From Haloarcula halophila (GTDB lineage Archaea; Halobacteriota; Halobacteria; Halobacteriales; Haloarculaceae), in the NCBI RefSeq assembly GCF_029278565.1, contig NZ_CP119559.1, positions 2,046,001 through 2,110,000 on the forward strand: a DNA stretch of 64,000 nt, given 5' to 3'. A program made the translations under genes and the position numbers. The notes under the pieces were generated by a model that searched no databases, was not told the origin of the DNA, and saw nothing but the letters and a program-made list of their open reading frames with translations. This document shows, one piece after another, positions 17,924-26,630 of this stretch (position 1 is the first letter of the stretch; each line of letters begins with the position of its first letter).

Positions 17924-17983
17924 ATGACTCGTGACATCGCGGGTCGGTCGACGGTACCGAGACGGGTCGGTGGGTGCCGATGA
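17924..17983 (+). CDS. Short upstream ORF overlapping the Tat-exported protein start
   Basis: This 19-residue ORF (MTRDIAGRSTVPRRVGGCR) begins 27 bases after a TATA-like box (GTACTTATC, 17891-17899). Its TGA overlaps the downstream ATG in an ATGA arrangement. The box-to-ATG spacing fits a leaderless start for this ORF rather than for the downstream gene, so ribosomes may reach the main gene by termination-reinitiation. Confidence 0.42.
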   Translation: MTRDIAGRSTVPRRVGGCR

Positions 17984-19938
17984 CCGACGGCGATCTGAGT
18001 CGACGGGCGGTGCTCCACCGACTGGGTGTCGGTGCCGGCGCGGTGACCACGGCGACGACTGACTGGGGCGGGGTGACCGACCTCGGGCCGGACGACTGGG
18101 ACCCCGGGGCACCCGCCTGGGCGGACGTCCAGACGCCCGACACCATCACCTACCCCTACGACGGCGAGAGTTACACCATCCACCTCGTGCCGGCCGAAGT
18201 CGAGTCCTGTGCGGAGTATCTCACCTGGGCGGATACCCAACCACAGAACAGTTCGCGCCTCCCGACGCCGGGTATCACTCACTACAACCAGGGGGTCTTC
18301 GTCCCGCAGGCGAACATCGAGACCGACGGGGAGATCGGGGGGAGCCAGACGCTTGGTGTCCAAGTGTCGGATATCACGGGCTGTACGTACAGGGCACAGC
18401 CCCGGATCGAGGTGCTCGACTGGCGGCCGGACTACGAACTCACCGAGGCCTGTCGCCTCTCCTACTGTGAGATGTTCCGCCGGGCGATCGAACACGAGAT
18501 CCACCACGTCAGAGACGTCCCGAAGTTCAAGCAGGCCTTCGAGTCCTGGGTCGCCAGCAACAGACAGCAGTTCCTGGCGACCACGTGGTCCGGCGACGAG
18601 TCGTTCCGGACTGCCGTCGGGAGACAGCTCGCGGAACTCGCAGTCGAGTTCCACGACGGCCGCACACTCGAGGACGGCTCGTACATGCGGGGCAGCGGCC
18701 CCTGGACACACGAGCGGATCGGCACTAGCACCGGCTGGGACTGTGAATCCTGCGCGGACTGCCGGGAGGTCTCGGGCACCAACTGGACGTACAAGGACGT
18801 CGAAACCTGGCGCCTCGACGTCAGCGTCGGGGTCAGGGTCGAGATGGAGGAGACGGACCCGCAGGGGGACACCGCCCGGACACGGCTGCGAAACCGCTAC
18901 GACGGCACGTTCGAGCTAGAGAAGGTCCCGGCCGACACCATCCGTCGGCTGATGGGAGGTGCCAGAGCCGTCCAGGAGACCAGACGCCGGATCGAGAACG
19001 CGCGGGGGAAGCTCTCGGCGGAGTCGTTCTTCTCGACCGTCCCCGAGGCGGTCGGCGCACTCAGGGGCGGCGACGACCCGATCAGCGACGGCCAGCCGCC
19101 GCTGCTCTGGCGGGGGGGAGGGAACGTCTCGGGGCTGTTCGAACTGGCATACATCGAGCCTGTCCACCTCCTCTGTTCGGACGAGAGCGAGGAAGGTGGG
19201 AGGCGGATTCGCGCGTCCGGGACGGTTTCACCCACGGAGATGCAGTCGACCGCCTTCGTGGCGATCCTCCCGACGGACAACGTCGTCAAGTGTTTCTGGC
19301 CGGACGTCTGGGTCCCCGGAACGGACTCGGAGATCGAGTGGACCTGCGAGGACGAGGAACCGAAAGAGAACGTCGACACGACTCACGAGGGCCGGCACGT
19401 GGATATCTTCGCAAACCTGGGAGAGGGCGGTGTGCCAGAGCCGGAAGTGAGAGACGCATTCAGGCTCTACAGCGGCGCCTGGGGCGTCCTCCGCGACCAG
19501 GTCGAACAGGTCCGTAACGGCAGCAAGGACCCCGGCGGACACAGCCAGACGGATCTCGACGAGGTGACCGACGATATCGGGCAGTTCCTCGCCCAGCAGC
19601 GGGCTACCGAGGGTGACGTTCGCGCACTGCTCTCCGAGGGGTTGGCCGGCCCGTTCGGGCAGGCACTCGTCCGGCAGCCGTTCCCGTTCTGGACCGTCGA
19701 CGACTGCCAACGAGGGGCGTTCTCCGAGACGGTCCAGCGGGACCTCTACGCCCGCTACCCGGATGCGATCATGCATCGCTACAACACCCACATGGAACCC
19801 TACAGGAACGCCGGGAACCTGGCCGAGGCGTCCACCTCGCGGGCCGGGACGGAGTTCGTCCACGTGCGCCTCCGCCCCGAGGAGAGAGACCACGGCGACG
19901 AACACGAGGAGATCCAGTGCAACGGCATCAACCGGTAG
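17980..19938 (+). CDS. Large Tat-exported protein of unknown family with HExxH motif
   Basis: The 652-residue protein begins with a probable twin-arginine signal, SRRAVLHRLGVGAGAV (residues 7-22), where SRRAVL fits the S-R-R-x-hydrophobic-L pattern. Residues 172-176 are HEIHH in the context RRAIEHEIHHVRDV, the zinc-binding HExxH signature of many metallopeptidases. Cys-rich segments occur around ACRLSYC and WDCESCADC. The rest is hydrophilic, with many charged residues and no further membrane helix. I do not recognise the family, so a secreted metallopeptidase is only an inference from the motif. The gene stands alone and may be translationally coupled to a short upstream ORF. AGA and AGG codons look more frequent here than in neighbouring genes. 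Confidence 0.8.
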   Translation: MTDGDLSRRAVLHRLGVGAGAVTTATTDWGGVTDLGPDDWDPGAPAWADVQTPDTITYPYDGESYTIHLVPAEVESCAEYLTWADTQPQNSSRLPTPGITHYNQGVFVPQANIETDGEIGGSQTLGVQVSDITGCTYRAQPRIEVLDWRPDYELTEACRLSYCEMFRRAIEHEIHHVRDVPKFKQAFESWVASNRQQFLATTWSGDESFRTAVGRQLAELAVEFHDGRTLEDGSYMRGSGPWTHERIGTSTGWDCESCADCREVSGTNWTYKDVETWRLDVSVGVRVEMEETDPQGDTARTRLRNRYDGTFELEKVPADTIRRLMGGARAVQETRRRIENARGKLSAESFFSTVPEAVGALRGGDDPISDGQPPLLWRGGGNVSGLFELAYIEPVHLLCSDESEEGGRRIRASGTVSPTEMQSTAFVAILPTDNVVKCFWPDVWVPGTDSEIEWTCEDEEPKENVDTTHEGRHVDIFANLGEGGVPEPEVRDAFRLYSGAWGVLRDQVEQVRNGSKDPGGHSQTDLDEVTDDIGQFLAQQRATEGDVRALLSEGLAGPFGQALVRQPFPFWTVDDCQRGAFSETVQRDLYARYPDAIMHRYNTHMEPYRNAGNLAEASTSRAGTEFVHVRLRPEERDHGDEHEEIQCNGINR

Positions 19939-19992
19939 CCGTCCGGCCGAACTCCCTCCGGGACCGGGACAGCGGCGGCCACACCGGGGGAG

Positions 19993-20706
19993 TCAGCCGC
20001 GAAGCTGTCGGTAGACGGTGACGTGAGCGACAACGCCGAGGTAGCCAGCCAGACAGCAGGCCACGGCGGGTACTGCCGCCCTGACCGTCCCCGATCCGAC
20101 GCTGGGGAGCACGGCCTGCTCCCCGAACGACAGCGCGACGACGGCGGCGAGCAGCCCCAGACAGACCGCGCGGACGGCCGTGTAGCCAAGCACCGACACC
20201 GGGTGGTGGGCCAGCGCCTCCCAACTGTGTTCGATCGCTCCGCGTACGCCGTCGCCGTCGACGACGACCGACGCGTCGACGAACTGCAACGCGACCGCCA
20301 TGACGGCGACCGGTGCGGCCGCGAGGACGAGGCCGGCCGTCAGCCCGATCGCGCCGGTAAAGCCCACCATGAACACGACGAAGAGTGCCAGGCCACCGAG
20401 CAGCGCGAAGACGATGCCGGTGAGGAGCCCCGCTCTCAGGAGCCCCATCGTGTAGCCCCGGACGCCGTCGACGTACGCCCGTCCGCTGACGCTCCCGTCG
20501 GCGGCGGTGTTTCCCACGTGGAGGAGACCGGCGAACACCACGGGCTGGAGGAGGACGTACGCGACGCCCCCGATCACCGGGAACTGTCCCGCCACCACCG
20601 CACCCGCGCCGGCGAGGACACCGATCGCCACGACGACGACGCCGACCAGCGGCTGGCCGAGCAACACACGTGCGGTTTCGCTCGCCCCGCGGGCCAGTGC
20701 TCTCAT
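19993..20706 (-). CDS. Polytopic membrane protein of unknown function
   Basis: The 237-residue protein is almost entirely hydrophobic, with about six helices, many small residues and few charges. Sequences such as DGVRGAIEHSWEALAHHPVSVLGY, between helices 4 and 5, match the DUF7847-like or DUF4013-like membrane families that look like transport permeases. I cannot assign a function. The ATG at 20706 precedes a short amphipathic segment and is the first ATG in frame. It is convergent with the Tat-exported protein gene. Confidence 0.75.
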   Translation of the reverse strand: MRALARGASETARVLLGQPLVGVVVVAIGVLAGAGAVVAGQFPVIGGVAYVLLQPVVFAGLLHVGNTAADGSVSGRAYVDGVRGYTMGLLRAGLLTGIVFALLGGLALFVVFMVGFTGAIGLTAGLVLAAAPVAVMAVALQFVDASVVVDGDGVRGAIEHSWEALAHHPVSVLGYTAVRAVCLGLLAAVVALSFGEQAVLPSVGSGTVRAAVPAVACCLAGYLGVVAHVTVYRQLRG

Positions 20707-20938
20707 CGGCGGTCACCGGGCCGGGGCCGACGCCACCGGTTATCCGCGCCGTCGACACCGTGCTCTCCGTTCATCCCTGTGTGGGTGCTGTCAGCCCGAG
20801 AAGGTAACTGTTGACACTAGACAGTTTGTCGCTGCCGGCGCGTCCGTGCCCGGCACTCCTGTCGCGTACAGCGTGGTCACAGCGACTGTCCGTCGGAAAA
20901 CGCTGATAAGGTTGGGGCCGGTACGGCCGACCGGTTCC

Positions 20939-21376
20939 ATGTCCGTCGCCCGCCCCTCCTGGTTCCCCGATCGTTCGACCGTCGCCGGCGAACTCGGCCG
21001 GGCCGCCCTCGTCGCCGCCACGCTCGCCGTGGTCGGCGAGTCCGTTCGGTTCGCCGCCGTGGTGGGACTGTCCTTCCTCGCGCTCCAACTGCTGGCCGGC
21101 GTCGCCGAGGCCGCCGTCGGTGACTACGCCGATAACGTGCTGTTCGGGCTGTTCGTCCTCGCGGCGACGGCCTACGCGGGGACGCTGACGACGCCGGTGT
21201 GGATCCCACTCGCGGGCGTGGCGCTTGGTGGGTGGTTCCTCCTCGACGGGGTCCAGCACCTCCGCCACGGCGTCTCACGGGGGGCGGTTCACACGCCGTC
21301 CCGCCACGAGGGGGGTCTCGCGGCGGGACTCCTGCGGGCGCTGGTCGCTCGGCTCCTCGAACCGATCAGGCTCTGA
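20939..21376 (+). CDS. Small integral membrane protein
   Basis: The 145-residue protein has three or four hydrophobic helices (about residues 22-45, 48-63, 68-85 and 88-108). It has a short charged N-terminus and an Arg/His-containing C-terminal tail that should be cytoplasmic. The ATG at 20939 lies about 32 bases after a CTGATAAG element (20902-20909) that may be the promoter. It lies 5 bases from the convergent DUF5807-like gene. No family is recognised. Confidence 0.7.
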   Translation: MSVARPSWFPDRSTVAGELGRAALVAATLAVVGESVRFAAVVGLSFLALQLLAGVAEAAVGDYADNVLFGLFVLAATAYAGTLTTPVWIPLAGVALGGWFLLDGVQHLRHGVSRGAVHTPSRHEGGLAAGLLRALVARLLEPIRL

Positions 21377-21381
21377 CGGGA

Positions 21382-21813
21382 CTACTCCTCGACGACCCAC
21401 TTGTCGCTGTAGCGCTCGCCACAGGCACAGACGGCGTACGCGTGGACCACGTCGCCCTCGGCGTAGAGGCCGCCGACCTCCTCGTTCTGTTCCTCCGCGA
21501 AGGCGAAGACGAACTTCGTCGTGTGGTTCTCCTCGGGTTCCTCGTCGGCGACGGGACAGACAGCGCCGGTCAGATCGTCGTGGATCGTCCCTTCCGTCCC
21601 CATCGCCGCCTGTGCGAGCCCCATCGGGTCGATACCGGTCGCCGACTGGAACGCGCTGCGGCCGTCGTCGCCCGGGAGGACGAGCACGTGGCCGTCTTCG
21701 ACGCGTTCGGCGTACTCCGCCAGCGCACCGGGGTTCGACACCGCGTCCTCCTGGAGGTAAAAGAGGACGTCCTCGGGCCGTTCGCCGGCGAGAAACTCCG
21801 TCCGTTTGCTCAT
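21382..21813 (-). CDS. Conserved haloarchaeal protein (DUF5807-like)
   Basis: The 143-residue acidic protein begins MSKRTEFLAGERPEDVLFYL. It contains a conserved VLVLPGDDGRSAFQSATGIDPMGLAQ block and a C-terminal CACGERYSDKW segment with a pair of cysteines. I associate this with DUF5807 from memory. There is no signal or membrane segment, so it is probably cytoplasmic. The upstream in-frame extension to 21918 lacks family-like sequence. Function is unknown. Confidence 0.78.
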   Translation of the reverse strand: MSKRTEFLAGERPEDVLFYLQEDAVSNPGALAEYAERVEDGHVLVLPGDDGRSAFQSATGIDPMGLAQAAMGTEGTIHDDLTGAVCPVADEEPEENHTTKFVFAFAEEQNEEVGGLYAEGDVVHAYAVCACGERYSDKWVVEE

Positions 21814-21925
21814 GCCGGGTCCGAATCGTCCGCGGGACAAAAGCCCCCCGCTCTCCCGGGCGGCGACGAACCACGGACCCACTATCGGCCACACAGTTTT
21901 CAGCCACGCGGCCGACACACCCGAT

Positions 21926-22342
21926 ATGCCCGCGGACGCCGACTACGTGACCGATCTCGTCCACGAACCGACCCAGAGCGACAGCCCCGGCATCGACCTG
22001 ACCGTCGCCGAGGTGTACGACGTGGTCGAACCCGGCCGCGTCGACTTCGGTGGCGGCGAACTGGAACCCGCCGGTCTGACCCCACACAAGCGCCACAAAC
22101 GTGACCCCGACGACGACTACGAGTGGTGGCGGCTCCGGGAGGGCCAGTACCTCATCGAGTACAACGAGTCACTGGCAGACGGCGTGACCGCGACGCTCCA
22201 GCCCAGAACCGAGGTCGTCGAACGCGGCGGGAGCCATCCCACGCTGACCGTCGAGTCGCTGCCCCGGGTACCGCTGTCGGTCGGCGGTGCCGGCCTGTTG
22301 CTCAAGGAAAACGCGCGGGTCAGTACGGTCCTGGACCGGTAG
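21926..22342 (+). CDS. dUTPase / dCTP deaminase-family protein
   Basis: The 138-residue protein has the trimeric dUTPase-like fold. SPGIDLTVAEVYDVVEPGRVDFGGGEL corresponds to the N-terminal strands, QYLIEYNESLADGVTATLQPRTEV to the phosphate-binding QPR motif region, and the C-terminal half to RVPLSVGGAGLLL. It lacks a long Gly-rich C-terminal arm. It is predicted to hydrolyse dUTP, keeping uracil out of DNA. It is divergent from the DUF5807-like gene with 112 bases between starts. Confidence 0.75.
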   Translation: MPADADYVTDLVHEPTQSDSPGIDLTVAEVYDVVEPGRVDFGGGELEPAGLTPHKRHKRDPDDDYEWWRLREGQYLIEYNESLADGVTATLQPRTEVVERGGSHPTLTVESLPRVPLSVGGAGLLLKENARVSTVLDR

Positions 22343-22347
22343 CCCGC

Positions 22348-22560
22348 TCAGCTGTCAGGGGCCGGCAACAGCGCGAAGTAGGACAGCCCCGACACGAGGA
22401 AGGCGACGGCGACAAGCACGATCAACCGCCCGGGCATCACCGCACCGACGGGCGGGAACAGCAGGGCCGACAGCAGGCTGAGGCCACTGACCAGACAACA
22501 CAACAGCAGGGCCTGGCGGCCCGGCGTCGTCGCGCCGATGGCAGTCACCGCGTCGGCCAT
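22348..22560 (-). CDS. Small membrane protein downstream of the BCCT transporter
   Basis: The 70-residue protein has two hydrophobic helices (about residues 16-37 and 43-65). Its ATG overlaps the stop codon of the BCCT gene by one base, so the two are co-transcribed and probably translationally coupled. It may be an accessory subunit of the transporter, which is an inference from position only. Confidence 0.68.
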   Translation of the reverse strand: MADAVTAIGATTPGRQALLLCCLVSGLSLLSALLFPPVGAVMPGRLIVLVAVAFLVSGLSYFALLPAPDS

Positions 22561-24125
22561 CAGTCGTCACCCTCCCCGAACGCGCCGACGGCGATGCTTT
22601 GCCCCTCGGTGTCCGTCCGGAAGAACTCCAGGGCGAGCCCGAGGATGCCGACCAGGGCGATGAGTCCGAACGGGCCGCCGGTGATGACGGCCGCTGACTG
22701 GAGGCCATCGCTGGCCCCGAGCAGGATGATGACGAGCCCGACCGTCCCCTGGAGCACGCCCCAGAACAGCCGGGTGGCAGTGCCGGGGGCAACGCCGGGT
22801 TTGGTCGCCAGGATCGCGACGCTCAGCGTCGAGGTGTCGGCCGACGTGACGATCCAGGTGACGATGAGTGCCATGAACAGGAACAGGAGTATCTCGCCCA
22901 GCGGCAACGCGCCGAACAGCGGGAACCCGGCCACGTTGTAGCCGACGTCGTTGACCACGCTGAGGATGTCGGCGGCCCCGGTTTCCTGGAGCCGAAGCGC
23001 GGTCGAGCTGATGATGGCGAACCACATGAGCGTCGCCGCGCCGGTGGCGAACACGCCGGTCGCCGCGACGGTCCGTAACGTCCGGCCGCGGGAGATGGCC
23101 GCGAGGAAGAGCCCGGCGAAGGGGGCCCACGAGAACCACCAGACCCAGTAGAACAGTGTCCAGCTCTGGAACCAGCTGCCGCCGCCGAGGCCGGCGAAGC
23201 TCAACTGCACGAACGTCGCCACGTAGCTCCCGAGCGCCAGCGATCCCTCGGTCAGGATGTACGCCGTCGGCCCCACCACCAGTGTCAACACTCCCGCCGC
23301 GACAAACAGGACCACGTTGACGCCGGCGATCCGGCGGATACCGCGCTTGACGCCGGTGATCACCGAAATCGTGAACACGGTGGTCAGGCCGCCGACCAGC
23401 AGGAGGGCGTCGAGGCTGGCCGCCTGCGTGCCCCACTGGTACTCGACGCCCGAGAGGAATTGGTTGCTCACCAACCCGACGGAGGTCGAGAGCCCGCCGA
23501 TGGTGGCGAAGACGGCCAGCACGTCGACGAGTTTCGCGAGCGGGTGCGAGAGGTTCTCCTTCCCGAGGAACGGAAGCAACAGGGTCGACACCCGGAGCGG
23601 GGCACCCTTGTTGTACGCGTAGTAGCCGATCGGGAGGCCGATAGCGACGTAGGCTGCCCACGCCGAGACGCCCCAGTGGAAGAACACGGTCCGGAGCGCC
23701 CCCGCTCCGGCGGCCGCAGAGCCCGCACTGGCGTCGACGAACGGCGGCGGCGAGCTGTAGTGAAAGAGCACCTCGGAGGGTGCCCAGAACACGATGCCGG
23801 CGGCGATACCCGCGGAGAAAAACATCGTGAAATACGCCCGGTAGGAGTACGTCGGGGTCGCGTCCGGGCCACCCAGCCGGATCCCGCCCCACGGACCGAC
23901 GATGATGACGAGCGCGAACAGGACGAACCCGACCATCAGCGTCAGGAAGACCGGTCCCAGCGTACTGAGCATCGTCGTCCGGACGCCGGGGATGACGGTC
24001 TCCCGGAGCAGTTCGGTCTGCAAGATCCAGAGCACGACGAACAGTAACAGTGTCCCGAGCGTCGCACCGGTTACCACACGATCCATCTCCGCGACGAAGT
24101 TGTCGAACGAATCACGTATCGCCAT
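22560..24125 (-). CDS. BCCT-family (betaine/carnitine/choline) transporter
   Basis: The 521-residue protein has twelve predicted helices. It carries the family signature FYWVWWFSWAPFAGLFLAAISRGRT (about residues 318-342), the aromatic substrate-binding region in BCCT carriers, and GGIRLGGPDATPTYS with the AGIAAGIVFW block near TM3. It probably imports glycine betaine or a related compatible solute. The ATG at 24125 follows GGAGAGAGAGAT, a possible ribosome-binding element. An in-frame GTG at 24209 is less likely because the promoter-like box (24214-24230) would place transcription initiation downstream of it. Confidence 0.88.
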   Translation of the reverse strand: MAIRDSFDNFVAEMDRVVTGATLGTLLLFVVLWILQTELLRETVIPGVRTTMLSTLGPVFLTLMVGFVLFALVIIVGPWGGIRLGGPDATPTYSYRAYFTMFFSAGIAAGIVFWAPSEVLFHYSSPPPFVDASAGSAAAGAGALRTVFFHWGVSAWAAYVAIGLPIGYYAYNKGAPLRVSTLLLPFLGKENLSHPLAKLVDVLAVFATIGGLSTSVGLVSNQFLSGVEYQWGTQAASLDALLLVGGLTTVFTISVITGVKRGIRRIAGVNVVLFVAAGVLTLVVGPTAYILTEGSLALGSYVATFVQLSFAGLGGGSWFQSWTLFYWVWWFSWAPFAGLFLAAISRGRTLRTVAATGVFATGAATLMWFAIISSTALRLQETGAADILSVVNDVGYNVAGFPLFGALPLGEILLFLFMALIVTWIVTSADTSTLSVAILATKPGVAPGTATRLFWGVLQGTVGLVIILLGASDGLQSAAVITGGPFGLIALVGILGLALEFFRTDTEGQSIAVGAFGEGDD

Positions 24126-24210
24126 ATCTCTCTCTCTCCGGTCGAGGTGATGTCGGGTCACCGACCCGGCTCGGGCCGTGTCACCGTGTACCCCTCCCAG
24201 GGAAATCACG

Positions 24211-24232
24211 ATCTATAATAAATAAAAAAACT
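24211..24232 (-). promoter_or_regulatory. AT-rich promoter candidate for the BCCT operon
   Basis: This stretch is unusually AT-rich for the window and reads TTTTTTTATTTATTATAG on the minus strand, a strong TATA/BRE-like element. Transcription would begin around 24190-24200, leaving a leader of about 70 bases before the transporter ATG. That leader is rare here, where most genes look leaderless. The rest of the 24126-24390 interval shows no gene. Confidence 0.5.
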
Positions 24233-24390
24233 GGATCGAATCAAGTGACGTAACGACAGTTACTTTCATATTCTCCGAAATTTCAAGACTCATAAACGTT
24301 GACGGCGAGCGGGCCGGGATGCTGCCTGGAGTGGTGCTGTCCGTCGCGGTGCTGGGCCGGACGAGAGCGCCCAGCACGCCCGTCGACGAT

Positions 24391-24660
24391 CTAGTCGTCG
24401 GCGATCGTGGCGTCGCCGATCCGACTCTCCGAGACGTCTGGTCCGTCCCCGCCGGAAAGCTCGTCGGCCGCACGGTAGAGTTCGTCGGCGACCCGTTTCT
24501 GGTTGTCGCCCAGCCGCCGGGTCGATGCTTCCAGATCGCGGACCGCCCGGTCGAGACTCGTGAGTTCGTCGCTCCAGGTGTCCATCGAACCGCTGAGTGT
24601 AGCCATGCTGTTCTCGAACTCGCTCCTCTCGTCGGTGGCCGCGCCATCGCGTGTCGACAT
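24391..24660 (-). CDS. Small acidic helical protein
   Basis: The 89-residue protein is predicted to be largely helical. It contains heptad-like segments (LDRAVRDLEASTRRLGDNQKRVADELYRAADEL, about residues 37-69) consistent with a short coiled coil. The C-terminus is acidic. The ATG at 24660 is chosen over an upstream ATG because the upstream residues look unrelated. Function is unknown. A 14-base palindrome lies about 40 bases upstream. Confidence 0.62.
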   Translation of the reverse strand: MSTRDGAATDERSEFENSMATLSGSMDTWSDELTSLDRAVRDLEASTRRLGDNQKRVADELYRAADELSGGDGPDVSESRIGDATIADD

Positions 24661-24700
24661 CGTGATTAGTAGGACACGCCCCACGCGCCTCGATCCGGTA

Positions 24701-24714
24701 CCTTACCTGTAAGG
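24701..24714. promoter_or_regulatory. Perfect palindrome, possible operator
   Basis: CCTTACCTGTAAGG is a 6-base inverted repeat with a 2-base spacer. It lies between the divergent small helical gene (start 24660) and rps6e (start 24803). Its position upstream of both suggests a possible regulator-binding site, but no regulator is known. Confidence 0.35.
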
Positions 24715-24802
24715 CCAAATCCGAGCGGCCGGCGTGTGGGGGACTCACAGGTCCGGGCCACGCTTCGATGCGCTTTTGAAGCGCGATTGATTGGACTCTG
24801 GT

Positions 24803-25189
24803 ATGGCTGAATTCACTGTCGCCGTCTCCGACCCGGAGAGCGGCCACACGTACCAGATCGACGTGGACGAACAGGACGCCAACCGATTCATCGGCCGCGA
24901 ACTCGGCGAGGAAGTCGACGGTGCCGCGGTCGGTCTCGACGGCTACTCGCTGGAACTGACCGGTGGCTCGGATACGGCCGGGCGACCGATGCGTTCGGAC
25001 GTTCGGGGCACCGCCACCAAAACCATCCTCTCAGCCGGCGGGGTCGGTTTCGAGCCGACCACCGATGGCGAGCGCAAGCGCATCACCGTCCGCGGCCGCG
25101 AGGTCAGCGACGAGACCCGACAGATCAACGCCAAGATCGTCGCCCGCGGCAGCGAGGACGTCGACGCGCTGCTGGGCGACGACGAGTAA
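24803..25189 (+). CDS. rps6e: Small-subunit ribosomal protein eS6 (S6e)
   Basis: The 128-residue protein matches archaeal S6e: [19 protein letters not shown] at the start, then [37 protein letters not shown], then a short C-terminal tail with [17 protein letters not shown]. It binds the small ribosomal subunit. The start lies about 27 bases after a GCGCTTTTGAAGCGC palindrome (about 24769-24783) that contains the TATA-like core. The next gene begins 4 bases after the stop and is probably co-transcribed. Confidence 0.93.
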   Translation: MAEFTVAVSDPESGHTYQIDVDEQDANRFIGRELGEEVDGAAVGLDGYSLELTGGSDTAGRPMRSDVRGTATKTILSAGGVGFEPTTDGERKRITVRGREVSDETRQINAKIVARGSEDVDALLGDDE

Positions 25190-25192
25190 CGA

Positions 25193-25621
25193 GTGCCGGA
25201 CCGGATTCCAAGCGATCACGACGCCGTCGAGACGCATCGCGTCCCCGTCGAGTCCATCGGCCGGACCGATCGACCCCGGGTCCCGCTGCCGGACGCGGTC
25301 GACCTCCGGGAGGACGACGTGATCGCACTCGCTCTCGACGGCGACCAGTACTACGCGCGGGTCGAGACGACCTTCGAGGGGGACCTCGTCCTCACGCGAG
25401 CCGGCGACAACCGCCGAGTCGCACGCGAGGGCGACGGCCGGAACCGCCTCGCCGAGTGGATCGCCGACACGACCGTCTCCTACGGCGGCAGTGCCCACCT
25501 GGATGTCGTAACCGCCGGCCAGGAGTACGGTCTGCGGACGCCGGGGACACGTACCGTCTACACTGTCACCGGCGGTCCCGAGGACTCCCTCTCGGATATC
25601 GCCAGTGACCTCGACGGCTAA
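25193..25621 (+). CDS. Conserved haloarchaeal protein (DUF7112-like)
   Basis: The 142-residue acidic protein starts with GTG at 25193, 4 bases after the rps6e stop, so it is likely in the same operon. It contains PRVPLPDAVDLREDDVIALALDG, which resembles an AbrB-like or double-psi swapped-hairpin strand, followed by RVETTFEGDLVLTRAGDNRR. I associate it with DUF7112 from memory. No membrane or signal sequence is present. The constant position beside S6e hints at a translation-related role, which is only an inference. Confidence 0.7.
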   Translation: MPDRIPSDHDAVETHRVPVESIGRTDRPRVPLPDAVDLREDDVIALALDGDQYYARVETTFEGDLVLTRAGDNRRVAREGDGRNRLAEWIADTTVSYGGSAHLDVVTAGQEYGLRTPGTRTVYTVTGGPEDSLSDIASDLDG

Positions 25622-25706
25622 TCGCTGCCCGTATCTGATTCTCCATATTGATATTCGCACGTAACGCTCAATATCCGTCCGGCCGTTAGCTTTGACATCG
25701 ACTGAC

Positions 25707-26585
25707 ATGTCGGAATCAGTTATTGCGGACTTCGTCGCCAAATTCAACTCCGAGGTCGCCAGTCGGAACGACCCGATCAGGGGGCGGGTCGTCCTCTCGC
25801 AGAAGCGTCTCGTCCTGGCGGCCAGCGAGGAGGACAAACTAACGATCTCGCTGGATTCGGTGTTCGATATCGCGATCGGCCAGGTGCCGCCGGACCTGGG
25901 CGACTTCTTCGACTCGACGGTGACTGTCGCGTTCGAACGCAACGGGAAGCGACTCGTCGCCGCCATCGAGGCCGACAACGACAAGATCGAGAAGTTCGGC
26001 ACCGTCCTGTTCAAGGCGATCATCAACGGCACCGAGACGACGGTCAAAGAGCGGGCCCGCGTCGGTGGGCGTGTCTCCGACGAGCCGTTCCGGACCGCTC
26101 GGCTGTTCCTGACGCCCGGGACCGTCGAGTTCCGCCGCGACGGCGGGACCTTCGCTATCGATCTGGGGACGGTGACGGACTTCGACCGGACGACCCGTGA
26201 TATCAACGGCTCCTCCCGCCCGGTGCTGGTGGTCAGACACATGCAGGACGGCCAGGCGATCACCACGCTCGCTGCCATCCCGTCGGCACGCAAGATGTCG
26301 ATCCTCGGCCGGTACCTCCGCCGGGAGTACTCCGAACTCATGGAGGAACTCCAGAAGGTCGAACTCACGAAAGACAAGAAGGAGGTGCTGGTCGCGCTGT
26401 ACTCCACCGGCGACATGGGCGGGATGCCGCTGGCGAGTATCCTCGGAAAGGACTCCTCGCAGGTCTCGATGGTGCTTCAGGATCTGGACAACGACGGCCT
26501 CGTCCAGAACGGCGAGGACGGACCGACGCTCACTCCCAAGGGTAAGGTCGTCGCCAGCCGGCACCTCGAAGACGTGAACGCCTGA
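25707..26585 (+). CDS. cheF: CheF-family taxis protein (links Che system to archaellum)
   Basis: The 292-residue protein begins MSESVIADFVAKFNS. It has the family core LSQKRLVLAASEEDKLTISLDSVFDIAIGQVP and a C-terminal winged-helix-like part (KKEVLVALYSTGDMGGMPLASILGKDSSQVSMVLQDLDNDGLVQNG). CheF proteins in haloarchaea connect CheY signalling to the archaellum motor, as shown for Halobacterium salinarum. The ATG at 25707 is chosen as the family-like start; an in-frame ATG 15 bases upstream is possible. No other che genes are adjacent, but two transducers lie elsewhere in the window. Confidence 0.85.
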   Translation: MSESVIADFVAKFNSEVASRNDPIRGRVVLSQKRLVLAASEEDKLTISLDSVFDIAIGQVPPDLGDFFDSTVTVAFERNGKRLVAAIEADNDKIEKFGTVLFKAIINGTETTVKERARVGGRVSDEPFRTARLFLTPGTVEFRRDGGTFAIDLGTVTDFDRTTRDINGSSRPVLVVRHMQDGQAITTLAAIPSARKMSILGRYLRREYSELMEELQKVELTKDKKEVLVALYSTGDMGGMPLASILGKDSSQVSMVLQDLDNDGLVQNGEDGPTLTPKGKVVASRHLEDVNA

Positions 26586-26630
26586 GAAAAGCGCTGCAAC
26601 GGCTCGACGTGCTGTTCGGTGGCGACGGCG

